NCBI RefSeq assembly: GCF_007754155.1
Contig: NZ_CP037423.1
Coordinates: 4,402,001-4,466,000 of the forward strand
Source: Stieleria neptunia
GTDB lineage: Bacteria > Planctomycetota > Planctomycetia > Pirellulales > Pirellulaceae
Direction: 5' to 3'
Length of the DNA stretch: 64,000 bases
Shown here: positions 53,874-63,915 of the stretch, one piece after another
Position numbering within the stretch: the first letter of the stretch is position 1
Layout: each line of letters starts with the position of its first letter
Translations under genes and position numbers: made by a program
Notes under the pieces: model-generated
What the model was told of the DNA's origin: nothing
Database searches by the model: none
Seen by the model: only the letters and a program-made list of their open reading frames with translations

Positions 53874-54476
53874 CTAATCGCTGTTGACGTGATTCAATCG
53901 CGCCGTGAGCGTTTCCTTCACGCGATCCAAAATTCGCCGCACGGTGCGCGGGCTATACTCAACTTCGTCGGCAATTTTTTCGGTACTACGATCCTGGAGG
54001 CGCATTTCCAAGACCTTTCGCTCAAGCGGTTCAAGTGTTTTCATGAATGCTTCGATCTCGTCGTTGAGCGCGACCGCTTCTTCGACGGTCGGCTCTCTCG
54101 CGATTGCGAACGGCGAGATCACGGACGCATTTTCATCTTCAGACCAATCCCTTTCCCCATCAATTGCACGCTTGGCGGCCTGGTGAAACTCGACTTGCCC
54201 CATCGTCTTGTTGACGGTGATGGCGGCCAACAATCGCCACAGATCGCCGCTTCGCTTCAACTCGTAACGATCATCTTTGGCGTGGCGAAAGAAGCTGCGA
54301 TAAACCGATTGGATAACGTCCTCCGCATCGACACGTCGCTGCATCTTCTCCGACAACCGAGACCTCGCAAGTCCGGCCAGCCGGTTCATGTAGCGGGTGA
54401 AAATTTCTTCCGCCGCCGATTCATCACCGGCTTTCCAACGGTCCAACAGGACCATCGATTCAGGATCGTCTGCCAA
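53874..54476 (-). CDS. ECF-type RNA polymerase sigma factor
   Basis: A 200-residue sigma-70 family factor with region 2 at about 15-95 (AAEEIFTRYMNRLAGLARSR; RVDAEDVIQSVYRSFFR) and region 4 at about 140-195 (LEPLERKVLEMRLQDRSTEK; SPRTVRRILDRVKETL). It lacks a neighbouring anti-sigma gene. Planctomycete ECF factors of this build sit beside large Ser/Thr kinases, here the 1718-residue kinase immediately upstream on the same strand, so phosphorylation-dependent control is likely by analogy. It may control transcription from promoters that are not predictable here. Confidence 0.92.
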   Translation of the reverse strand: MADDPESMVLLDRWKAGDESAAEEIFTRYMNRLAGLARSRLSEKMQRRVDAEDVIQSVYRSFFRHAKDDRYELKRSGDLWRLLAAITVNKTMGQVEFHQAAKRAIDGERDWSEDENASVISPFAIAREPTVEEAVALNDEIEAFMKTLEPLERKVLEMRLQDRSTEKIADEVEYSPRTVRRILDRVKETLTARLNHVNSD

Positions 54477-54786
54477 AATAGGTTCCTACATGAATGTGGG
54501 CGAAGCGCGTATTGCACCACGTGAAGATATCATAGAAACGGCTCGAGGTGGAATTCGTCGTGACTGTCCGGATAGACACTCTGTCGCTCGTTTTTCTCCG
54601 GTCGTTTGCACCCGGACTTGGATCGTCTCTTGGCGTTGAAAGTGTTCCGGGATTTGCAAACCCTCCGGCTGCAATTCCCACTCGGGCTCCCCTCACCCCA
54701 AGCACCATGTATCGACCGGATTGGAAGTTCCAAGCATGATTGCGTTGCTTGTCAGCTATTGATGTCGGAAATTTTCCTTAAGAAAT
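54477..54786. other. Spacer between kinase-STAND-FGE gene and ECF sigma gene
   Basis: No credible frame; it is AT-richer than the window average. I see no terminator and no recognisable repeat. Confidence 0.4.
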
Positions 54787-57700
54787 TTAATCACTCCTCC
54801 CGCTCCCCTCTGCGGTCGCCGCTCCGCTAGTGCCTTCGCTGTCCGCCTCCGCCTCATGCTTGCCCGGACTGAATGGAACTAGGGCTACACGCAGGCCGAT
54901 GCCAACGTTGCGAAACTTCGTGTGGAACCATCCGCGGTATGCTGACCGGCAGTCCGCAGCACTGTCGTTCCAGCTCCCGCCACGACAAATCCGGAACGAG
55001 CCCGCTGTAGAACCTACAGGTTCGTTTCTTATGCTATTTGGAGGGTACCTATAACGCCAGTCGTGGCACGACTCCACCACGTTTCCGTGCATGTCGAACA
55101 GTCCGCCAAAATTGGGGCGGAGTTCTTTCGGAGGATGAGTTTGACGTCCGCTGTTCGATTGGAACCAGCCATAATTGGCGAGCAGTTTTTCGTCTCCTCC
55201 AAAGCCGTACATCGTTCGCATTCCAGCTCTCGCGGCAATCTCCCATTCCACTTCAGTCGGTAATCGAAAACCTCGAGCTTCCAGGTTCAGTGGCCAGTTA
55301 CTCGGAAAGCCTGAGTCGGTATCACGCGGATACTGTGAAGGGTCTAGCTCGGACGGATCGGCATACACCTGATCTTTTTCCGAGAATCCCGCTAGCTTCG
55401 TCAGCCAGCGACAAAAATGGACGCTGTCGAACCACGATGATGCCACTTTCGGATGTTCCACACTAGGCATGTATTGGTCATTTCCAAGGTCCCACTGGCC
55501 CTGCAATTCGAACTCTCGGCGAGTGATTTCCCGATCCAAGATCGCCACCGGTCGCGTGAGTCTTACGTGTTTGAACACCTCGTCAAAAATGCGATCAGGC
55601 TCATCGGTAGGCGAGCCGATGACGTATTCCCCCGGTGGAATTACGACGTACGTTTGATAGAAACGCTGGCTGTGCGCTTCGAAGGTAAGGATGAACCATT
55701 CACGATCCGGATCGTATGGACGCCCCGTTTCATCGACTTGACGCACGAGCTCGGTCTGGGCCCATTGCCGTAGCAGCCAACCGGTCGCCCCGTGGATGGC
55801 GGAACTGGGGTCGTCACGATACCAGCCGCTTACTTGTTCTACTGTCGGCTGCTTCTGGTCGCTCGGCAACTCATCCAATGTGAACTCACCCAAAGCCAGC
55901 AAGAGTCCGAACAGGACGCGGTCTTCGATTCGGCGAGCATTACCACGAAGTACCTGCCGATTTCGATCGGCAAGTTTCAGACATTCTAGCAATTGGGCCG
56001 TTGTCACGCCTTCGCCGCGACAACGATGCACAAACTGTGTTAGCGATTCCGGGTCATCGGTGATCCTCAAGGCTGAAAACAACGCTTCATGCTCGCCGAG
56101 TCTCGCCAGCGCTGCAGCCGCATTCGCTTGGCGACGAGCGAACATTTCCCTTGACAGTGTTAGCTCAGCTACCGGTAGTTGCCTTGCCGGATCGAGCGGT
56201 GAATCGCCAACCGAACTTTTCGAACGATTGACCTCTTCGTTGAGCATGACCAGGGCTTGGTCCCGATGCTTTGCAAATGTATCGAACAGCGCAGTGAACT
56301 GATTCGGTTCGGAATCCATAAGCAACTCGAACAATCCATCGACATCATCGCTCAAATAGTCGGCCAGGGTGTCGGTAGCAAAGTTACGAGTCTGCTCGCC
56401 TTGACTCTTGTCTCGATAAATGGCGCCTAAATCAGCAACCAGATGCTTTTGCGCCGGTCGCAAAGCGTTGCGCCACGGCAACAACTCCGATGGCATGACG
56501 CCCACCAGATGAGCGGCCAAAAAACGCGTAAGATCCCGCGTCTGCCATTGCTCGTTTTCGGGATCAAAACTGGCCAGGGCGCACGCCGCTTGAAATCGCC
56601 GTTTCGGCTCCTCGCTCGATTCGAGCGCGATCTCCCAATACGTAAGAACTAATTCCTGCTTGTGCTCAAGCAGAAGGTCGCGGACAAATCCAAACTGCGT
56701 GGGCGCGACAGTCAACAATCGTTGCTTGAGAAACGGCAGCACGGACGGGTCGTCAGGCAACATCGCGAGTGCCGCATGGAGTTTGGCGTTGGAATTCTCG
56801 GGGGCACCGTCAAACGCCTTGCTCAAGTCGTCCTCAACCAATCGTCGATAGTTGCTCAGATTGCCAATGATCGTTTGGACCTGCGATGTGTCAGCCTGAA
56901 ACAGTCCCTTTACAATCTGTTTGGCTTCTGCGATATCCAGCTCTTGCTCCTTTTGGGCGATCAGCTCGGCCCGGTTTTTTTGGACTGCGTTTTGGGTGAC
57001 CACCGCACCCCAAACGACTGCTATCAATGTCGTGGCGATGATCGCGACATGAAACCCATGCCGCTTTCCCGCTCGGCGCATCATTCTCTGCTCTGAAGCA
57101 GTCCATTTCGGCTTTTTGGTCAGTGTTCGGATCCGCAGCCATTCGCTCGGCGACGGAAGGTGGCGATTCTCTGGTTTTGCGTCCCACGATGCGGAACGCT
57201 GGGAAAGAAGCAACTCGGCCCGCCCGCGATGGGTTTCTCGTTGCTTGCGGGTCAGCCATTCCCTGAGCGAAGGCACCAAGTAGTCATGTGTGAGCTGATA
57301 AAATTTTGCGTTGGGATCACTGCCCGATCCGGATTGAAAACCTTCGGGGTCGGTCGGCGTGATCAGACGTAATTCCCCATCGAGAATTCGCATGAGTGTG
57401 TTGAAGTCGCCGCGTCGATCTTGGTACCCGCTCACTTCCAACAGTTCTGCGAATGATCGCATGTGGCCCTTGATGTCGCTGCCGACTTCCGGCAGTAGGC
57501 TCTTTAGGACTTCGCGAGCCGCCTGCTGATGGAGTCGGTGTGTCGGATTCGCAGCGCGCGAGCTGAACGTTTCTTCCAAAAAGTTGACACCGATGCCCTC
57601 TGTGCCGCCGACTTCGTCCCACGTCTTGGGACTCCACGGTTTACCCTTGACCATTTCGACAAACAGGGCCAGACGGACGGAAACGACTTTGTTGTCTTGT

Positions 57701-59943
57701 GCCAATCCATTTGCAGTCGCCTGGACGAATGCTTCCTGGTTAGCCGCTATTTTTGTGTTGTTCGGCGGCAGTTTGCCGAACGCCTGTCCAAACTTGATCA
57801 GCACTTTCTGGGCGTGATCGACGTCAAACAGGTCAGCCGTTGCAAAGTTGTGTCCCTGGATCAGAGGGATGTCCAACGCGTCCATGAACCTGGTCGCGGC
57901 CATTCCGAAATCGTCGCGGACCATCATGACGGCTTGTAAGCTCTTTCCATCGCATTGTCGTAATCCGGCAACCAGTTCCGTGTCGCGTTCGGATCGATGG
58001 GCGTGAAGCCACTGTTCGAACTGGTCGACGATCACAACAATTTTTCGTCCTTCGACGCGACGCAGCGTCGCGAACGTTTCCGCAAATCCGGACTCTTGAT
58101 TCAAGTCCGGCAACCACTTGCGAAGTCCGCGCATGATCCGCAATTCCGTCTCATCCGCTGTCGCTTCGACATAGACGGTCACGACGTCCGGAGAGATTCG
58201 CGGTAACAAGCCGGCTTTGACCAACGATGATTTTCCACAACCCGACGGACCATAGATCAATCCCACCGCAAAGGTCTGGTCCGGATCAGTTTCCTCTAAC
58301 CGTTTCTTCCAAAACTGAATAATTTCCGGCAATCCATCGCGAGTGCGGGGACCAGGCAATAACTCCAAGAAGAATTCGGAATCATCCGAGTCAAATGAAC
58401 GCAGTCCTTTGGGAACAATCGTCTGTTCTGCTGCTTGTTGGTTCTCGCCGGGTTGCCACTGCGACAAATCGTTGGCCAGCGCCGCGGCGCTGGAATAGCG
58501 GGCGGAAAGCCGTTTGGTAAGAGCTTTCAGACAAATTCGTTCCAATTCAACCGGAACGGAATCATCGATTTGACGAGGTGGGATCGGATCGGTGCTGATC
58601 ACCTGGTGCATTTGTTCGTTGGGCGTGCTGCCGCGGAACGGACGCTTGCCGGTCAACAATTCGTAGAAAACGGTCCCCATGGAGAAAACATCGCTCCGTC
58701 CATCCAGTCGGTGACCTTCGCCGCGTGCCTGTTCGGGACTCATGTAAGCGGGTGTCCCGGCGATGTTGAGGTTGTCAAAATAGTCTTCCTCACGAATCGC
58801 CAGTCCGAAATCGGTGACGTAGGGTGTCGTCGTGGCGTCTTCGATCAGGATATTTCCCGGTTTGATATCACGGTGAATCAGCCGCTGCTGATGTGCATAC
58901 TCCAGGGCGTTAGCCACCGTCGCCATCAAAATTGCAGCGTCTTTGGGGGCGGGACGTTCTTGCCGGATCACGTCCGCTAACGTTTGTCCCTGAATGTATT
59001 TCGAGACGATGTAAATTGATCCATCCTCGGTACGCCCAACATCGTAAACCGGCACGATATTGGAATGATCCAGGCCGGCAACCGTTCGAGCCTCGGCCAA
59101 ATAGAGATCCGCATCTTCCGCCGATTTGAATCGTTCCGGTTTCGGAACTTTGATCGCAACTTGGCGGCGAAGTTCGGCATCGATCGCCAGATGTACGCAT
59201 CCAAAGCCGCCCTCGCCAAGAACCCGAAGCAATCGGTAGCGGCCTCGGTGTACATCTCCGACGGTGGCATCAGAGATATACGTTTTCGTCGATTGGATGA
59301 ATGCTCTTTTAACTGCATCCTGTTCGTCCGGGAAACGATTCAGATAGTCGCTTTGCTGCGGATGCTGACCATGCTTTCGCCGCCACCAATCATCGAGATG
59401 GATCAATTCCGCCAACGCGGTCGAGCGAATCGGAAGTTCACATTGATCAACGTACGATTCGATCCGTGGCGAATCGCCTTCGTTTTTCCAAGCTTGTTCA
59501 AATGAATCGCAAAGGTCGTCGAGCTGGACTCGGTTCGCCACACGCGGAAGATTTTGTTCCCCTTCGTCAATTGTCGGGGCATTGCCGTCGCGAGAGGTGA
59601 GTTTGGCGAGTGACGTGTGAAGCGAATCGCGAATCTCTGGAAACCGAGTCGCAAATTCGTCGACACTGAGAGATTCGCCGATGCTTTGGCGGATTTCAAA
59701 TTCGCTGACAACGAGCCGCACCTTGGAGTCGGCTTCATCGAAAACCTCGGGACAGCGTGCCAGATAGTCTTCAGCAATCAGCGGAGTGTCCGTTTGCCAA
59801 CGTCGCCTCTGATCAATCGAGATAATCTTCAATCGCTCTTCGGATGGAAGATCCGTCTGGCGATTAAGAAACTCAAAGACGTCTGGCACTTCAGTGGCCG
59901 AGTCCCACAACGACTCAAATTGTTGGGTTAAGTTGGATTCCAT
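54787..59943 (-). CDS. Giant Ser/Thr kinase fused to a STAND NTPase and FGE-sulfatase-like domain
   Basis: 1718 residues. Residues 1-225 are a helical N-terminal module with three short repeats of the type 'E-x-Y-L-x-R-x-P' (EDYLARCPEVFDEADS; DEFATRFPEI; SDYLNRFPDEQD). The kinase domain is at about 232-500 with GEGGFGCVHLA, VAIKVPKPE, HRDIKPGN, TDFGLAI and SPEQARGEG. A STAND-type NTPase lies at about 530-950, with P-loop GPSGCGKSSLVKAGLLPR and Walker B KIVVIVDQFEQW. A membrane segment is near 962-982 (HVAIIATTLIAVVWGAVVT), then helical repeats (about 1010-1400). The FGE/SUMF1-like domain is at about 1428-1690 (VIPPGEYVIGSPTDEPDR; RLPTEVEWEIAARAG; RGGSWNDSAADCRSAYRGW). The membrane topology puts the FGE domain outside the cytoplasm. 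Confidence 0.93.
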   Translation of the reverse strand: MESNLTQQFESLWDSATEVPDVFEFLNRQTDLPSEERLKIISIDQRRRWQTDTPLIAEDYLARCPEVFDEADSKVRLVVSEFEIRQSIGESLSVDEFATRFPEIRDSLHTSLAKLTSRDGNAPTIDEGEQNLPRVANRVQLDDLCDSFEQAWKNEGDSPRIESYVDQCELPIRSTALAELIHLDDWWRRKHGQHPQQSDYLNRFPDEQDAVKRAFIQSTKTYISDATVGDVHRGRYRLLRVLGEGGFGCVHLAIDAELRRQVAIKVPKPERFKSAEDADLYLAEARTVAGLDHSNIVPVYDVGRTEDGSIYIVSKYIQGQTLADVIRQERPAPKDAAILMATVANALEYAHQQRLIHRDIKPGNILIEDATTTPYVTDFGLAIREEDYFDNLNIAGTPAYMSPEQARGEGHRLDGRSDVFSMGTVFYELLTGKRPFRGSTPNEQMHQVISTDPIPPRQIDDSVPVELERICLKALTKRLSARYSSAAALANDLSQWQPGENQQAAEQTIVPKGLRSFDSDDSEFFLELLPGPRTRDGLPEIIQFWKKRLEETDPDQTFAVGLIYGPSGCGKSSLVKAGLLPRISPDVVTVYVEATADETELRIMRGLRKWLPDLNQESGFAETFATLRRVEGRKIVVIVDQFEQWLHAHRSERDTELVAGLRQCDGKSLQAVMMVRDDFGMAATRFMDALDIPLIQGHNFATADLFDVDHAQKVLIKFGQAFGKLPPNNTKIAANQEAFVQATANGLAQDNKVVSVRLALFVEMVKGKPWSPKTWDEVGGTEGIGVNFLEETFSSRAANPTHRLHQQAAREVLKSLLPEVGSDIKGHMRSFAELLEVSGYQDRRGDFNTLMRILDGELRLITPTDPEGFQSGSGSDPNAKFYQLTHDYLVPSLREWLTRKQRETHRGRAELLLSQRSASWDAKPENRHLPSPSEWLRIRTLTKKPKWTASEQRMMRRAGKRHGFHVAIIATTLIAVVWGAVVTQNAVQKNRAELIAQKEQELDIAEAKQIVKGLFQADTSQVQTIIGNLSNYRRLVEDDLSKAFDGAPENSNAKLHAALAMLPDDPSVLPFLKQRLLTVAPTQFGFVRDLLLEHKQELVLTYWEIALESSEEPKRRFQAACALASFDPENEQWQTRDLTRFLAAHLVGVMPSELLPWRNALRPAQKHLVADLGAIYRDKSQGEQTRNFATDTLADYLSDDVDGLFELLMDSEPNQFTALFDTFAKHRDQALVMLNEEVNRSKSSVGDSPLDPARQLPVAELTLSREMFARRQANAAAALARLGEHEALFSALRITDDPESLTQFVHRCRGEGVTTAQLLECLKLADRNRQVLRGNARRIEDRVLFGLLLALGEFTLDELPSDQKQPTVEQVSGWYRDDPSSAIHGATGWLLRQWAQTELVRQVDETGRPYDPDREWFILTFEAHSQRFYQTYVVIPPGEYVIGSPTDEPDRIFDEVFKHVRLTRPVAILDREITRREFELQGQWDLGNDQYMPSVEHPKVASSWFDSVHFCRWLTKLAGFSEKDQVYADPSELDPSQYPRDTDSGFPSNWPLNLEARGFRLPTEVEWEIAARAGMRTMYGFGGDEKLLANYGWFQSNSGRQTHPPKELRPNFGGLFDMHGNVVESCHDWRYRYPPNSIRNEPVGSTAGSFRICRGGSWNDSAADCRSAYRGWFHTKFRNVGIGLRVALVPFSPGKHEAEADSEGTSGAATAEGSGRSD

Positions 59944-60169
59944 TTTTTCCGTTGGCTGACGGGACAGAGTCGATGCGGAGATGATCCCGCTTTTGAATCC
60001 GTCCGATTATAGCCAACTCACAACATCGTCAGTTGCGACCAAGAACCGTCGCAGCCGCGAGTTTTCGCAATGTCTTAACGCATCGCTGAACGCCGTTATC
60101 GCGGGCCGGCGTTCAGCGGTCCAACATTGTAGACCGCTCAACGTAATCGGAAACGTCGATTTGGATCGT

Positions 60170-61459
60170 TCAGTTCGGCCAACTGAGTGTCCTTGTACCG
60201 GATCCGTAAGTATTGGCCAAAACGATCTGGTAGCGTCCCGCCGGGTTTTGATTATGCGCGATGAGTGATTCGGGGCTGGACATTGGGATGCCATTCAGCG
60301 AAACAATCACGTCGCCCCGACCGATTCCGAGTCGACCTGCGATCGAGTTTGGATCGACGTCGCCCACTACCAATCCGCCGTAGCGATGCGGTCTGGCCTG
60401 AGTCACTCCAAACGGCAGACTACCGCCGGCTTTCTGTGAAGCGGTTGAAAGCACAATCATTTGGTTTTGGCGTTGAACCAGCAGTTTAATGGAACCGTTG
60501 CCCATACGGGTGGCCGTCATTGCCTCGTTATAAGTCCGCACCGGCCGATTGTTGACTTGCATGATAACGTCGCCGGCCCGGATCCCCATGCGTTCTCCTT
60601 CTCCTCCTCGGAAAACTTGCCGCACAAGTCCACCGTCATTGATATTATCAAATTCTAACCTTATATCCAATTGCGGCGGTTCCACATCGGGCAATGCAGG
60701 CCGTTGTGATTGATGCATCCCGCTGTTTCGGGATGCTGGTTCGTCGGAGGGCCGAGGCACCCGTCCGATCACCGCAAAGTTTCCTTTGGCGACCCAAACG
60801 GTGTCCCCGTAGAACGAAATCATGACTTCCCCCTCGCGTTCGGCCAACGCGGTGAACTCTTCGTTGGCTGATACCACGATTGGACGAACCCCATTTTGTG
60901 TCGGCATTTCAGCGACAAAATCCCGAACGACAATCAAACGGGGAACGGTGGTTTGCTCGATCCGTTGACGTTCCATTTCTTCCAGTAGTTGCTGCTCACG
61001 CTGCGCTTGCTGGTGCTGTCGTTCCATGGCTGCTCGCTCCACCATGACCAAGTCATCATGGTGTGATGCGACGCGACGAACGAGCTCGCCGATTTTTTCG
61101 ACGAGTCGCTTCTCGTTTTCCCTCAAAGAGCTGACTGGTGCTCGTCTTCTGCTTTGGAAAACCACCCATGGTTCTCCGCCGTGCAATTGAACACCGGCGT
61201 AGGCTTCATAGACTTGACGGCTCTTTCCATCCGTTCCGAGGTAGCTCCAACCCCGTGTTTGAGTTGCTTCCAGCAATTCTTCCGCGTCGCGAATCGCGTT
61301 TCTTGAGACTCGGGAATTGATCAAATCGTTTGCTTGTTGTTCGGTCCTGGAGTCGAATGCATTCCGTTGGCCAGACGCCGACTGCGCTCGAAGATGTCCT
61401 GCGAGGCACAGAGTCGTGATGGCGGCGAAGACAACTGATTTAAGAAGGTTTGTAGACAT
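60170..61459 (-). CDS. Secreted protein with two PDZ domains
   Basis: ATG 61459 starts a 429-residue protein with a signal peptide (LLKSVVFAAITTLCLAGHL). A helical region (about 100-165) has QQAQREQQLLEEMERQRIEQ. Two PDZ domains follow, at about 265-345 (GIRAGDVIMQVNNRPVRTY) and 355-425 (RLGIGRGDVIVSLNGIPMSS). No protease domain is attached, so it probably serves as a periplasmic or surface scaffold that binds protein ends. The next gene upstream on the same strand also encodes a secreted PDZ protein. Confidence 0.82.
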   Translation of the reverse strand: MSTNLLKSVVFAAITTLCLAGHLRAQSASGQRNAFDSRTEQQANDLINSRVSRNAIRDAEELLEATQTRGWSYLGTDGKSRQVYEAYAGVQLHGGEPWVVFQSRRRAPVSSLRENEKRLVEKIGELVRRVASHHDDLVMVERAAMERQHQQAQREQQLLEEMERQRIEQTTVPRLIVVRDFVAEMPTQNGVRPIVVSANEEFTALAEREGEVMISFYGDTVWVAKGNFAVIGRVPRPSDEPASRNSGMHQSQRPALPDVEPPQLDIRLEFDNINDGGLVRQVFRGGEGERMGIRAGDVIMQVNNRPVRTYNEAMTATRMGNGSIKLLVQRQNQMIVLSTASQKAGGSLPFGVTQARPHRYGGLVVGDVDPNSIAGRLGIGRGDVIVSLNGIPMSSPESLIAHNQNPAGRYQIVLANTYGSGTRTLSWPN

Positions 61460-61594
61460 CGGATCGTTCATTCCCTGGGAAAACTGCCGTTCACAACGTT
61501 TTCCTCCGTCGTTGATTCGGCTAGGTGTTTAGTGGGAGCCATCCGTGTCTCCAAATACGAAAACATTCAATCTTGTTTCGACGAGCTAGGCGAA

Positions 61595-62191
61595 TTACCG
61601 CATCACCACGTCGTATCGTTGGCCGCTCGGTCGCTCAAAAGTGAGTTGGCCTCGAAGCCCGTTGAGTACGAGCGAAGCGGTCGCAACAAAGCGTGAGAGC
61701 GGGCTCTTCAAATTGACGCCGTTGACACCGATGACATAGTCACCCGGTCGAACTCCGTTTCGCTCCGAAAAGCTTCCAGGATGGACATGCAGAACGAGAT
61801 AGCCCTTGCCCGGAACAAGGACGGGATTGATCTTGCAACCGAGCGAGGAAGAGGATGCCGGTCCGCCGTGTCCCGAATTGCCGACGCCGTGTGCGTGCAG
61901 ATTGGGCTGAGGATACGGCTCGTGGTATGGCCCCCTGGGGAATCCGTGCATCGCACCTGGATACCTTGGTTGTGAAGGGACTTGAATCCAATGCCCTGGA
62001 TACCCGTGGTCTGGCCGACCATAGATCGGCTGTGTTACCCGCGGTGGATACCAACCATGGTGCTCAAAAGTCGGCTGGGGAAACGCAGGCATGGGGTAAA
62101 AACGCGGCGGCAACTGCGCTTGCGACGTTTGAACGCCGAAAACGGCAACGAGGATTGGCCCAGCACTGACCAAAAGACGAATTGACTTCAT
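61595..62191 (-). CDS. Secreted PDZ protein with a His/Pro/Gly-rich linker
   Basis: ATG 62191 opens a 198-residue protein. After a signal peptide (SIRLLVSAGPILVAVFGV) comes a low-complexity stretch of Pro, His, Tyr and Gly (about 28-115, with PPRFYPMPAFPQPTF and GYPGHW repeats), then one PDZ-like domain at about 125-190 (GYLVLHVHPGSFSERNGV; GDYVIGVNGVNLKS). The His-rich linker might bind metal (inference). It precedes the two-PDZ protein by 135 bp on the same strand and could be its functional partner. Confidence 0.78.
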   Translation of the reverse strand: MKSIRLLVSAGPILVAVFGVQTSQAQLPPRFYPMPAFPQPTFEHHGWYPPRVTQPIYGRPDHGYPGHWIQVPSQPRYPGAMHGFPRGPYHEPYPQPNLHAHGVGNSGHGGPASSSSLGCKINPVLVPGKGYLVLHVHPGSFSERNGVRPGDYVIGVNGVNLKSPLSRFVATASLVLNGLRGQLTFERPSGQRYDVVMR

Positions 62192-62625
62192 TGGATTTCT
62201 CGGGATTGGCGGACGAAAAAATGTCGTTCGCATGACTACCGAGTGAAGTCATTCAGTTCCGCCAAAAATTTTCTAGAAATCTTGATTCGTCTGTCAATAG
62301 AGCAGTCTTCTCCAACAGAGTCCGAGCTCTTACACGGTGTTTCAACGCCGAAATGTCCTGGAAAAAGACACCTACCTGTCGACCGCGGACGAATGGCACA
62401 GGGACAATGTGCCGACGACTCGTCGTTATTCTCACGGGCAAGCGGCCAGTTTTTGCGGTTGATGCCGCATTATCGAATCTTCCAAAAAGTTTTTCAGTTT
62501 TTGAGTGGCGGATCTCGGCGAGTTGCCTCGGTAGCCCTCCAGTTTGTTTGCCGTCGTCGATTCCACGCTTCCGCGAAATACGACGATGCAATGAGCACCA
62601 ACCGTCATGCATAAGGAACTGGAAC
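62192..62625. other. Divergent spacer between PDZ genes and the surface-protein fragment
   Basis: No convincing frame. It is AT-rich near 62260-62290 (AAATTTTCTAGAAATCTTG, with AAATTTTCTAGAAA-type palindromic character), which could hold divergent promoters. I cannot define -10/-35 elements with confidence. Confidence 0.4.
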
Positions 62626-63211
62626 GTGAAATTTCTATCTGAGATTCGTGGTCGGAACAGCCAACGCAAACCTCGTCGAGGCCTGCTGGAGCGAAAGTTC
62701 ATGGTGCAAACGATGGAGCAGCGGAGTTTACTTGCCGCGGACGTTTCATTCGATTTTCAATCAAGAGAGCTCCGCATCACAGGTGGCGATCTTGCCGATC
62801 ACGTTGACATTCGCGACTTAGGAAACGGATCTGTTCGAATCAGTATCCAATCGGAAGGAGCGGGCGCTGAATCCTTCGAATACCCATCCAGTGCGATCAG
62901 TTGGGTTCACTTCAAAGCCCTCGGCGGGAATGACGAATTTCGAAATGTTTCCGAGCTGCCTTCGTTGGTGCACGGCGGCGAAGGTTCTGACGTGTTACAC
63001 GGCGGTTCGAGTGTGGACGTGTTTTTCGGCGAAGCCCCTCGGTGCAGGGATTGGTGTCACAAATGAAGGTGTGGTGCTTGAGGGACAGTTCGGCCCACTG
63101 CAAGTCGAATTGTCCTGGTTTGAAGGGGAGGGGATCAAAGCGAGCTTAGACACTTCAGAAGTTCCGACGGTTCCGGAACTCTTGGGGCGTCTCCCCAAGA
63201 TCAAATGGTAA
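62626..63211 (+). pseudogene. Broken gene for a planctomycete surface protein (LLAAD N-terminus, RTX-like repeats)
   Basis: GTG 62626, preceded by AAGGAA, starts RGLLERKFMVQTMEQRSLLAAD, the N-terminal signature of large secreted planctomycete proteins. A beta-rich part follows (FQSRELRITGGDLADHVDIR), then an RTX-like run HGGEGSDVLHGGSSVDVFFG. In that frame the protein stops at 63066 after unrelated residues. The next frame, from about 63035, continues with GAGIGVTNEGVVLEGQFGPL and ends at 63211. This indicates a frameshift around 63020-63050 (T5 and C4 runs there), and in any case a protein far shorter than its relatives. Confidence 0.6.
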
Positions 63212-63302
63212 TAAGTTCCAATGACCGAGGTTAAGTAGTCAGCTCCATCAAGCAGTATTGCGAGCCGTCATGGCCGTACCCGCCTCCAGGACCTGCGCGG
63301 CA

Positions 63303-63596
63303 TTAGCGTGGTCCACTAGGGCGAGCGCCTGGAGCTCGGTTTCGAAACGGGCGTTGCTGTTCGGCAATCCAGTTCAAGTAATCCTCCACAGTCAGCGGGG
63401 CGTCCGAGAGCGACCGATGCCTTTGATCGGTGAGCAAGACCTTTAAGCGATCTTCGAACGAAAGAACCGTGTGCTGGGCTAAAAAATCAAAGACATCTGG
63501 AGCTTGCGTCTCCGATTCCCCAAAGTGATTCAAATTCGTGAATCGAACTGAATTCAATTTGTCATGCAGCAATAGAGTGCGAGAGTTGCGGACCAA
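63303..63596 (-). pseudogene. Remnant of the N-terminal module of a giant Ser/Thr kinase
   Basis: Residues PDVFDFLAQHTVLSFEDRLK and the following LLTDQRHRSLSDAPLTVEDYL align without gaps to the first 60 residues of the 1718-residue kinase (PDVFEFLNRQTDLPSEERLK, then IDQRRRWQTDTPLIAEDYL). After YL the similarity ends and the frame stops at 63303; no kinase domain follows. It is probably a decayed or truncated paralogue left by duplication or rearrangement. The start codon is unclear. Confidence 0.6.
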
Positions 63597-63915
63597 GTCC
63601 CAGATGCGAGAATTCGCGAGTATACCTGAGGCGGCTTCAGTAAATCGAGTCGAGCTGAATTGCCGGTGAAATCTGCAGCGACACTGATCGACGAATCGGA
63701 GATTTCGCCAAAATCTTCTAGGTTGCTGGTTCTACGGCACTGCCGCACGGTCTGATTGGTACCCCAACCTGTTTTATCCACCGTTCGATTAAATCCATTT
63801 CAATAGGGTCCGGTGACACAGGCCAACTGAAAAAAAATGATAAACTGGGAACCCAGTCAGCGAAAAGTTTTAATTTGGCTACCCACACCGAGATGCTCGT
63901 ACGAGAGGTCGATCA

